Shown here piece after piece: positions 1 through 5,634 of a stretch of 6,156 nt of DNA. Source of the stretch: Clostridiales bacterium (lineage in GTDB: Bacteria; Bacillota; Clostridia; Lachnospirales; Lachnospiraceae); NCBI GenBank assembly GCA_020859965.1, contig JAJBVF010000324.1, positions 1 to 6,156 on the forward strand. The letters are read 5' to 3'. Position 1 is the stretch's first letter. Every line of letters starts with the position of its first letter. The position numbers and the translations under genes were made by a program. The notes under the pieces are model-generated. The model made no database searches, was not told the origin of the DNA, and was given only the letters and a program-made list of their open reading frames with translations.

Positions 1-1
1 G

Positions 2-424
2 GAATTTGCGAGGCTCGAATCGTTTGAAGAGTGCATCTGGCGCAAGTCCCTGCGCGGCAGTAACCCGGAAGAACACCCGGGAGGAGATCCGCCGGGAAGG
101 AATGCGGATACGATCTACAACATCCTCGTTTCTGTGGAGCGTGATCTGGAACAGCAAGGGAATGAGATCGCACAGCAGATACTCAGGATCTCAAAAGGGC
201 AGGAGAAGCTGAACTATGTGAAATTCTGTATCCGCTCCCTGCCGGCCGAACAGGCTGAGCTGATTTCGCATGTGTATGTGAAACGGGAGGGGCAGACAGT
301 CTACGCAGCGGAGAAACACTATAGCAAGTCGATGATATGCCGCAAAACGAAAGCAGCACTGGAGAATCTGCTGGTTTTGTATAATCGCCGGTTTGCGCGG
401 AAAAAGAAGACAGACAAAGAATGA
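2..424 (+). CDS. Sigma-70 region 4-like helix-turn-helix protein (5' end missing)
   Basis: This reading frame is open from the left edge of the window to a TGA at 422-424, giving 140 visible residues, so the gene starts upstream. The only possible start inside, a GTG at 134, has no Shine-Dalgarno site before it and open frame continues above it. The C-terminal part, about residues 80-125, reads LPAEQAELISHVYVKREGQ, then YAAEKHYSKSMICRKTKAAL. This fits the pattern of a sigma-70 region 4 or ArpU/RinA-like helix-turn-helix: a conserved Leu-Pro opening, then a helix pair with Ser-Lys-Ser at the recognition helix. A basic tail (RRFARKKKTDKE) follows. Such small proteins act in phages and integrative elements as transcription regulators or sigma-like factors; that role is inferred from family resemblance. 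It lies 40 bases upstream of the helicase start, in the same direction, so the two are probably co-transcribed. The exact family is uncertain. Confidence 0.7.
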   Translation, partial: EFARLESFEECIWRKSLRGSNPEEHPGGDPPGRNADTIYNILVSVERDLEQQGNEIAQQILRISKGQEKLNYVKFCIRSLPAEQAELISHVYVKREGQTVYAAEKHYSKSMICRKTKAALENLLVLYNRRFARKKKTDKE

Positions 425-448
425 TCCGCTCTTTGCGGGTCAGGAACC

Positions 449-458
449 GGAAGGGGGA
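449..458 (+). promoter_or_regulatory. Ribosome binding site fixing the helicase TTG start
   Basis: The purine run GGAAGGGGGA sits seven bases before the TTG at 465-467. It is a strong Shine-Dalgarno match at ideal spacing. It selects TTG 465 over the upstream in-frame TTG at 393, which lies inside the preceding gene and has no comparable site. Confidence 0.75.
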
Positions 459-464
459 ATCGAA

Positions 465-2045
465 TTGTCGGAAGCAAGAGATTATCAGGAGGAATGCCTG
501 GAAACACTGGATGGGCTTGAAAACGGAGCCTATCTGGTGGTCATGGCAACCGGGCTTGGGAAGACCTGGGTATTTACGCATGTCATGCGGCGCGGGAGGG
601 TGCTGATCCTTTCCCACCGGGAGGAGCTTGTCCATCAGCCGGAAAAGTATTACGCAGAGCAGGGATGCAGCTTTGGCGTCGAACAGGCAAAAGAATTTTC
701 GGATGGGGAGGAGGTGGTTTCTGCCAGTGTACAGACACTGGTGCGGAGACTGGACAGGTTTCAGCCGGATGATTTTGATCTGCTCATCACAGACGAGGCA
801 CACCATAGCGTAGCTCCGGTTTACCGAAAAATCTATGATTATTTTCAGCCGCGCCTCCACCTGGGTTTTACAGCTACGCCGAATCGGGCAGACAGCGTAA
901 AGCTGGGGAACATTTACTCGAAGGTCGTGTTTCAGCGGGACATCAAATGGGGAATTCAAAACGGCTGGCTTACCAATATCCGCTGTGAACGGATAGATAT
1001 CGGCTATAACATCTGTGACGCCCGGACGACCGCTGGGGATTTTAACCAGGGGGACATTGAGGTCGCTGTCGATATCCGGGAATGTAATGAGGTGATCGCA
1101 GACATTTACCGGAAAAAGGCGGTCGGGCCGACCATTATTTTTGCGGCATCCGTAAACCATGCCCGCCGGCTGCAGGAGCTGATCCCCGAGGCGGAAGTGG
1201 TGACAGCGGAAACGGAAAACCGGCGGGACTGCCTGAAACGGTTTGAAGAAGGCAAAACACCTGTGCTGATCAACTGCATGGTTCTGACGGAAGGGACTGA
1301 CCTGCCTATGGTGAGGACGATTATTATCTGCAGGCCGACAAGAAGTGCGGCGGTCTATGTGCAGATGGTGGGAAGGGGACTCCGCTTGTATCCGGGCAAG
1401 GAAGAATTACTGCTGATTGATTGTGTGGGAGCGACAAGGATGCCGATCTGCTCGGCACCTATACTTTTCGGTCTGGACCCGGAGAAAGTGGGGGACAATG
1501 ATAGATTTAACGGCAGATTGATTACGGAACTGCAGGAAGAAGCGGAGCAGATGGAGGCGGCAGATTTTTCCAATCCGGATGCGTGGAGGGTAAATGCTGA
1601 GCTGGTTGACCTCTTTGAGAAAAATGGGAACTATGATACCCATGGTGTGGATTACACAGTCTGCGCAAATGGGAATTTTATCTGCTCCATTGGTGATGGC
1701 ATACGCGCGATTGTGACGCCGGAAGATATCACCGGCAATTCAAGCGTGTTCCTGAGAGGGAAACAGGGCGACCTGTATGCGAAAAGAGATATTCCTGTAC
1801 AGGATGCGTTTGATGATATGTATGAGATTCTGAGCAGCTCCTTTGCCGCAAAAAAGCATCTGTGGGATGCGGATCGATGCAGAAACTGGGGAAAGCAGCT
1901 TGCAACAGAAAAGCAGAAAGCGTTTATCCAGGGGCTGTTTGATGAAGATTTCCTGAGTGAAATCGATTTTGCGAGTCTTACCAAAAACCAGGCTTCCCGC
2001 CTGATCGATCGCGGACTGGAAGAACAGAGGAGCAGAAGAGGATAA
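465..2045 (+). CDS. DEAD/DEAH-box (SF2) helicase family protein
   Basis: This is a complete 526-residue superfamily 2 ATP-dependent helicase or translocase. Motifs seen in order are: N-terminal RDYQEECLETL (about 5-15); Walker A ATGLGKT (28-34); motif Ia ILSHREEL (48-55); SVQTL (88-92); Walker B DEAH (110-113); motif III FTATP (135-139); motif IV TIIFAAS (223-229); motif V TEGTDLP (275-281); and motif VI QMVGRGLR (300-307). All core ATPase residues are present, so it should be active. The C-terminus, about 480-520, carries ATEKQKAFIQGL and LTKNQASRLID, a short module I associate with phage and mobile-element replication proteins. The start is TTG 465, chosen for the strong Shine-Dalgarno site at 449-458; the frame can be extended to TTG 393 but that would overlap the upstream gene. 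Context between a sigma-like HTH protein and a class B sortase suggests an integrative-element or prophage function in DNA processing. The substrate is unknown. A defence-system helicase is a less likely alternative because no nuclease or methylase is adjacent. Confidence 0.9.
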   Translation: MSEARDYQEECLETLDGLENGAYLVVMATGLGKTWVFTHVMRRGRVLILSHREELVHQPEKYYAEQGCSFGVEQAKEFSDGEEVVSASVQTLVRRLDRFQPDDFDLLITDEAHHSVAPVYRKIYDYFQPRLHLGFTATPNRADSVKLGNIYSKVVFQRDIKWGIQNGWLTNIRCERIDIGYNICDARTTAGDFNQGDIEVAVDIRECNEVIADIYRKKAVGPTIIFAASVNHARRLQELIPEAEVVTAETENRRDCLKRFEEGKTPVLINCMVLTEGTDLPMVRTIIICRPTRSAAVYVQMVGRGLRLYPGKEELLLIDCVGATRMPICSAPILFGLDPEKVGDNDRFNGRLITELQEEAEQMEAADFSNPDAWRVNAELVDLFEKNGNYDTHGVDYTVCANGNFICSIGDGIRAIVTPEDITGNSSVFLRGKQGDLYAKRDIPVQDAFDDMYEILSSSFAAKKHLWDADRCRNWGKQLATEKQKAFIQGLFDEDFLSEIDFASLTKNQASRLIDRGLEEQRSRRG

Positions 2046-2053
2046 AAGGCAAT

Positions 2054-2061
2054 AGGGGAAG
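2054..2061 (+). promoter_or_regulatory. Ribosome binding site for the 20-codon micro-ORF
   Basis: AGGGGAAG begins nine bases after the helicase stop and ends five bases before the ATG at 2067 (seven bases from the AGGGGA core). It matches the Shine-Dalgarno consensus well and has no other start codon to serve, since the sortase has its own site at 2111-2116. This is the main evidence that the micro-ORF is translated. Confidence 0.45.
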
Positions 2062-2066
2062 CGTCT

Positions 2067-2129
2067 ATGGGATATAGAATGGCGGTTTCTCCGGCAAATA
2101 AGCAAGTACGAAAGGACAGAATTATATGA
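2067..2129 (+). CDS. Possible 20-residue leader peptide or gene remnant
   Basis: An ATG with a good Shine-Dalgarno site (2054-2061) opens a 20-codon frame whose TGA overlaps the sortase ATG in an ATGA arrangement (2126-2129). The peptide, MGYRMAVSPANKQVRKDRII, is basic and has no hydrophobic segment. SPANK loosely resembles the N-termini of small Arc-like DNA-binding proteins in clostridial mobile elements, so it could be a decayed remnant of one; this is a weak guess from memory. If translated, it could couple sortase translation to that of the preceding cistron. Chance cannot be excluded for a frame this short, and the sortase also has its own ribosome binding site. Confidence 0.35.
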   Translation: MGYRMAVSPANKQVRKDRII

Positions 2130-2965
2130 GAAAAACTGAATTAATATGCGGGATTGCAGCAGTTGCGCTTGTAGTAGCGGGAATTGTAATGGCTGTGCGG
2201 GTGTGCCTTGGCTACCAGAAAGGCAGGGACAGCTATGATGATATTGAGTCTGCGTTTACCAGTGTCGCTGATGGGCAGCTCGAAGAATCGGACAAATCGG
2301 AGGACGATGATTTGAAATCGGGTACAGGAAATTTAACAGATGAATACGGGTCAGAAGTAGAAACGAATGATTTAACGGAAAACCTTCCGGATGATGCGCC
2401 GGAGCGGATCACGGTCGATTGGGATTCGCTGGCGGACACTTATGAAGACTGTATTGCCTGGATTCACATCCCTGCTGTAGAGATCTCCTATCCGGTGATG
2501 CAGTCAGAAGATAATGATTATTACCTCCACCGAGCGCCGGACGGCAGTTATCTTTATGCTGGCAGTATCTTCATGAATTATCAGAATCATGCAGACCTAG
2601 AGGATTACAATACGGTTATTTATGGTCACAATATGAGGGATGGGAGTATGTTCGCGAAGTTGAAAAAGTTTCGTGATTCAGAAGTGATGGTTCTGTGCCC
2701 ATACATTTGGATTTATACGCCGGATGGGGACTTCCTTTACCGCATATTCTCTGTCCATAGCGTGGATGCGATTGGAGATGCTTATACAATCTCGTTTGAG
2801 GACTATGGAAGTTTTGCGGAATGGTTTGATGAAATGACAGGCGAATCGGAAATTGATACCGAAATTACCAGTTCTGACATTGACCGCGTTGTGACACTGT
2901 CTACCTGTAATGGGAACAGCGCCACCCGGTTAGTAGCGCAAGGCGTCCTCGTGTGGCAGGGATGA
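2126..2965 (+). CDS. srtB: Class B sortase
   Basis: This is a complete 279-residue membrane-anchored cysteine transpeptidase. Sortases cleave a sorting signal in secreted proteins and join them to the cell wall or to a pilus. Residues 6-28 form one hydrophobic N-terminal segment, a signal anchor placing the catalytic domain outside the cell. An acidic linker (35-93, about 21 Asp/Glu against two Lys) follows. The catalytic domain runs from about 95 to the end. The triad is visible: His168 in VIYGHNM, Cys261 in TLSTCNG and Arg268 in ATRLVAQG. WIHIP (112-116) and the stretch between His and Cys, which is longer than in class A enzymes, also fit class B. The ATG at 2126 is preceded by AAAGGA at 2111-2116. 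Class B sortases occur both in iron-acquisition loci and in conjugative elements; with the helicase upstream and no NEAT or heme genes nearby, the mobile-element type is more likely. No substrate with an LPxTG- or NPxTG-like signal is encoded here. Confidence 0.92.
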   Translation: MRKTELICGIAAVALVVAGIVMAVRVCLGYQKGRDSYDDIESAFTSVADGQLEESDKSEDDDLKSGTGNLTDEYGSEVETNDLTENLPDDAPERITVDWDSLADTYEDCIAWIHIPAVEISYPVMQSEDNDYYLHRAPDGSYLYAGSIFMNYQNHADLEDYNTVIYGHNMRDGSMFAKLKKFRDSEVMVLCPYIWIYTPDGDFLYRIFSVHSVDAIGDAYTISFEDYGSFAEWFDEMTGESEIDTEITSSDIDRVVTLSTCNGNSATRLVAQGVLVWQG

Positions 2966-2969
2966 TAGT

Positions 2970-3771
2970 TCAACTGGTTCGTTCTTGCAAGATGTATCTG
3001 CTGATAGCTTCTGCAACACCATCCTCTCGGTTTGACGGCAGTATATAGTCAGCTTGCTGCTTTAATGCAGGGACTGCATTTCCCATGGCGAAGCGAAGCC
3101 CTGATACCCGGAACATGCCTAAGTCATTTTCCCCGTCTCCGATACAGGCGATGCATTCCTTCTGGATATGCAGATAAGAGGCCAACCTGGACAGTGCCTC
3201 CCCCTTAGACGCATTCTTTGGAAAAATCTCTACGTGCAGAGAGATCTGAAAACTCTGTGAGAATGTTTTTTGTATTTCCTGCTGCATTTTTGGAAAGAAA
3301 ATAAAACTGCAGTTCCTCAAGGTCACCATCGGTATTCTGGATTGCTTTTGCCATGTTTCTAACATATTTTGTATTTCCGGCATCCCTTCCGTAGATAAAA
3401 TATCCGAGAAGTATCAGCAGATATCCCTGAACCAGATATTCGTGGCTGATGTGTGCAGAAATCCCCAGCCTTTCGCTATTGCATTTGCTTAAAAGAGAGA
3501 GGGCGGTGCTTTTTGATATGGAGGCAGTATAGACGGACTTCATGTTTGTACAGTCAGTAACCTGAGCACCATTTGAAGAAATAACATAACGGTATAAATC
3601 TTTCTGGTTGGACAATTGGTAAGGCAGGCAGCTCAGCGCGCGCCCTGTTGCAGGCACGATCTGAATTCCTGCCTTAGCAGCCAGCTTCAATGCAGTCATG
3701 GTTTTGGCAGATATTTTACTGTGCTGATTCAGGCATGTTCCATCCATGTCAATGGCTAATAATTGAATCAT
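2970..3771 (-). pseudogene. Cof-type HAD (IIB) phosphatase, split by a one-base frameshift
   Basis: Two overlapping frames encode the halves of one haloacid dehalogenase phosphatase. The N-terminal frame (3771 down to 3205) has the nucleophile motif AIDMDGT (Asp8, Asp10) and motif II PATGR (Thr42), with the Cof-type ISSNGAQV after it. The C-terminal frame (from upstream of 3298 down to 2970) has motif III Lys189 in NASKGEAL and motif IV GDGENDLGM (Asp212, Asp216). Dropping one base from the A run at 3303-3306 on the + strand joins them as LEELQFIFFPKMQQEIQ, giving 266 residues, the usual family length. The first frame otherwise adds non-conserved residues and stops at 3205. These enzymes dephosphorylate sugar phosphates, nucleotides or cofactors; the substrate cannot be told. 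The gene is last in the - strand cluster, 35 bases after the nitrilase-family gene, with only a weak ribosome binding site. All catalytic residues survive, so the lesion is recent, an assembly or sequencing error, or a +1 recoding site. Confidence 0.85.
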
Positions 3772-3806
3772 TAAAGGAAATCCACTCTTTCATTTGCTAT
3801 ACGAGT

Positions 3807-4598
3807 TTAGTGGTACATATCAGGACGTCTTGCAGCAATATATTGTCTTTCCCGGCGTGACCTGGCGGCCGCAGCCAGATCAATTTCGCAGTTTAACAGA
3901 CGCTCCCGATCATCCGATTTAAAAAGAACATTGCCGTCCGGGTCCACGACTAACGACTCACCAGAGAATTCCATGGCGTCCTCCTGGCCGACCCGATTGC
4001 ACATCGCTATAAACACCTGGTTCTGCATCGCCTGAACCCGGATTTCCCACTCAAACAGTTCCATGGGTTCGTTCTTACAGTTTGCAGTAGGAATCAAAAT
4101 CAAATCGGCTCCTTTGAGCGCGCAGGTCCGGATACTTTCCGGAAGATGTCTGTCAAAGCAGATGACGATTCCGACGTTTCCAAACTCTGTATGAAATACC
4201 TTAAAGCCGTCCTCTGATGGTGTATAGTAATCCTGCTCGTAAAAGGATTGCGCCTGAACGACGTGAACCATCTTTGCCACATCCACGATCTGTCCGTCTG
4301 TATCGATCCAGAGAGAAGCATCGTAGCATTTTCCATTTTCCCAAAGATAGATATTGGGAGAAATGTAAAGACGATGCTGACGGCTTATATCGCATAACCG
4401 CTTTATGTATTCATGCTCCTGTGTCATTCTGTACTGCTTTACATCTTTCTTTTCATATTGCGGAAAGAAAGGGGAAAACTGTATCTCTGGGAAAAAAATC
4501 AGATCACAGTCGGAAGCCGCATTGCAGCTTGCCAGTGTTTTTAAATAATTTTCCTCTATATTATCCGTCATGGACATCTGCGCCATCGCAAGCTTCAT
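3807..4598 (-). CDS. Carbon-nitrogen hydrolase (nitrilase superfamily)
   Basis: This is a complete 263-residue amidohydrolase of the nitrilase superfamily, a cytoplasmic enzyme class that hydrolyses amides or N-carbamoyl groups through a Cys-Glu-Lys triad. The triad is visible: Glu38 in FFPEIQFSPFF, Lys109 in VAKMVHV, and Cys147 in GIVICFDRHLPE. The stretches TPSEDGFKVFHTEFGNVG (126-143) and ALKGADLILIPTA (160-172), and the C-terminal RRPDMY, resemble N-carbamoylputrescine amidase and beta-ureidopropionase relatives. The length matches those enzymes. Substrate is not resolvable from sequence: no agmatine deiminase or pyrimidine-degradation gene is in view, so an aguB label is not justified. 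Start ATG 4598 is supported by AGGAGG nine bases upstream. It is the fourth gene of the - strand cluster, 58 bases after the ACT-domain gene and 35 bases before the HAD gene. Confidence 0.9.
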   Translation of the reverse strand: MKLAMAQMSMTDNIEENYLKTLASCNAASDCDLIFFPEIQFSPFFPQYEKKDVKQYRMTQEHEYIKRLCDISRQHRLYISPNIYLWENGKCYDASLWIDTDGQIVDVAKMVHVVQAQSFYEQDYYTPSEDGFKVFHTEFGNVGIVICFDRHLPESIRTCALKGADLILIPTANCKNEPMELFEWEIRVQAMQNQVFIAMCNRVGQEDAMEFSGESLVVDPDGNVLFKSDDRERLLNCEIDLAAAARSRRERQYIAARRPDMYH

Positions 4599-4600
4599 TA

Positions 4601-4613
4601 CTCCTGTCCTCCT
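4601..4613 (-). promoter_or_regulatory. Tandem Shine-Dalgarno sites before the nitrilase-family gene
   Basis: On the - strand AGGAGG (4608-4613) is followed by AGGAG (4601-4605), two bases from the ATG. The outer site is at normal spacing (nine bases) and is probably the one used. The inner one is too close to act with this ATG. Confidence 0.6.
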
Positions 4614-4656
4614 GCAGCTTTACGTTCCGTATAGCCCATCAATAAACTGGTAATCG

Positions 4657-5025
4657 TCAGGCTATTATCTTGTATCCAGAATGTTTGAGTATGTCTAAAG
4701 CCTTTTGATAGTTTTCTTCTTTTAGAAAAACATAATCTGTATTGTAGGTAGACACTGCAAAAATAGAAATACCTTCTTCGGCCAAAATAGTTGAAATCTT
4801 CGCCAGTACTCCAATCAGTGAAAAATCCAGGACGCCTTGAATACGAAAGCCTTTCCAGCCATCATCACGCTGAATAACATTTGACGGAACATCTGCTGTG
4901 AGACATACAAGAGATTTTTCTTCGTCCGTTTTTCCTATAAAACAGTATTCTGCATCAATATTCACAAGTGAAAAATCTTCAACCTTACATACGGTAAAAT
5001 TATCATTAAGCTTTTTTAATTCCAT
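4657..5025 (-). CDS. ACT domain-containing protein
   Basis: This complete 122-residue protein probably has an N-terminal half-domain (1-55) and a C-terminal ACT domain (about 58-122). The signature is GFRIQGVLDFSLIGVLAKIS, then ILAEEGISIFAVSTYNTDYV (80-99), then a helix with ALDIL and a final GYKIIA strand. This matches the ACT_7 (CASTOR/YkfN-like) type, in which ACT domains bind amino acids or similar small ligands to regulate partner proteins. No catalytic domain is fused, so it is likely a stand-alone ligand sensor; the ligand is unknown. The ATG at 5025 follows GAGGTGAGG, and only 13 bases separate it from the stop of the oxidoreductase gene, so the two are probably translated from one transcript and perhaps coupled. 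The next gene downstream, a C-N hydrolase, acts on amino-acid-like or amide compounds in known cases, so a regulatory link is possible but only inferred. Confidence 0.88.
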   Translation of the reverse strand: MELKKLNDNFTVCKVEDFSLVNIDAEYCFIGKTDEEKSLVCLTADVPSNVIQRDDGWKGFRIQGVLDFSLIGVLAKISTILAEEGISIFAVSTYNTDYVFLKEENYQKALDILKHSGYKIIA

Positions 5026-5038
5026 AACCTCACCTCAA

Positions 5039-5599
5039 CTACTCCAGCATTCTCCTCACTTCATCCAGAAAGTTCTGCCGTTCTTTGGGTGTACTTGCAT
5101 CGATGCCGCCAAGATTATTCCATACCGCATTCTGAAAGCCCACAATCTGAAATGTAGCGCTGATCATGGCATTATGGATGGGGTCTCCGAAAGTATCCAC
5201 CAGTACATCCGTCGGTGTGGAAGATGTGGTAAAAATATATGTCTGTGAAATATTACGAATCGGAGAAAGACCGGCAGCGCCAGTTATATAAGCGGAACCT
5301 TCCAACATCACCTTATCCAGAAATCCCCGCATGATTGCAGGCATGTCATACCACCAGATGGGGAAAATAAAGACAATCCTGTCCGTATCATCCAGAATCT
5401 GATTATATTTTGCCACCAGCGGATCTAAAAACTCTCCTCTGGCGTATATTGCCAGTTCTGCCTTTGACATCACCGGATTAAATTCATCCTCATAAAGATC
5501 AATCAGCTCATAATCGCCAGCTGCTTTTTCTGCTTCCTTTAGCACTGCATTGTTAAAACTCCCATCCCAGGGATGAGCATATACGATCGTTGTTTTCAT
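5039..5599 (-). CDS. NAD(P)H-dependent FMN/FAD oxidoreductase (flavodoxin fold, quinone-reductase type)
   Basis: This complete 186-residue flavoprotein resembles the NQO1/KefF/MdaB group of NAD(P)H:quinone or nitro-compound reductases. The N-terminus MKTTIVYAHPWDGSFN is the beta-1 strand and phosphate-binding loop of the flavodoxin-like fold (HPxxxSFN form). FPIWWYDMPAIMRGFLDKV (79-97) is the family's flavin-contacting signature, and YITG and FTTSSTP (around 105-125) are also typical. Such enzymes transfer two electrons from NAD(P)H to quinones or other acceptors in the cytoplasm. I chose ATG 5599 because GGAGG (5607-5611) precedes it at ideal spacing and homologues begin just before the IVYAHP strand. 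An alternative ATG at 5638 would add 13 residues (MKNRTLRKDGGCA) and overlap the upstream stop as ATGA, but it lacks its own strong site. The gene sits between the tocopherol-cyclase-like gene and the ACT-domain gene. Confidence 0.9.
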   Translation of the reverse strand: MKTTIVYAHPWDGSFNNAVLKEAEKAAGDYELIDLYEDEFNPVMSKAELAIYARGEFLDPLVAKYNQILDDTDRIVFIFPIWWYDMPAIMRGFLDKVMLEGSAYITGAAGLSPIRNISQTYIFTTSSTPTDVLVDTFGDPIHNAMISATFQIVGFQNAVWNNLGGIDASTPKERQNFLDEVRRMLE

Positions 5600-5606
5600 C
5601 GCACAA

Positions 5607-5611
5607 CCTCC
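5607..5611 (-). promoter_or_regulatory. Ribosome binding site deciding the oxidoreductase start
   Basis: GGAGG on the - strand lies seven bases upstream of ATG 5599. It favours this start over the in-frame ATG at 5638 that overlaps the preceding stop codon. Confidence 0.7.
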
Positions 5612-5634
5612 ATCTTTCCTCAACGTTCGATTTT

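Noticed and set aside
6..212. A 68-codon + strand frame at the left edge
   Set aside because: It overlaps the HTH gene in another frame, is Arg/Ser-rich and has no domain.
393..464. In-frame N-terminal extension of the helicase to TTG 393
   Set aside because: It overlaps the end of the upstream gene, has no ribosome binding site, and its residues are not helicase-like. TTG 465 has a strong site.
183..1160. A 325-codon open frame on the - strand opposite the helicase
   Set aside because: It lies antisense to a helicase with all motifs intact, has no recognisable domain and an odd Cys/Pro/Arg-rich composition. It is a shadow of the coding strand.
3807..4598. Naming the C-N hydrolase as N-carbamoylputrescine amidase (aguB)
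   Set aside because: The resemblance is general to the superfamily branch and no agmatine pathway partner is in view.
4217..4645. A 142-codon + strand frame opposite the nitrilase-family gene
   Set aside because: It is antisense to a gene with an intact catalytic triad and has no recognisable features.
4599..4656. Possible internal promoter before the nitrilase-family gene (TATACG-like hexamer)
   Set aside because: No -35 element at 16-18 bases; the nearest TTGACA-like match is about 21 bases away.
4631..4665. Inverted repeat ATAGCC / GGCTAT between the ACT and nitrilase-family genes, considered as a terminator
   Set aside because: Only six base pairs with a 23-base loop and no T-run, and one arm lies inside the ACT gene. 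It is unlikely to terminate transcription.
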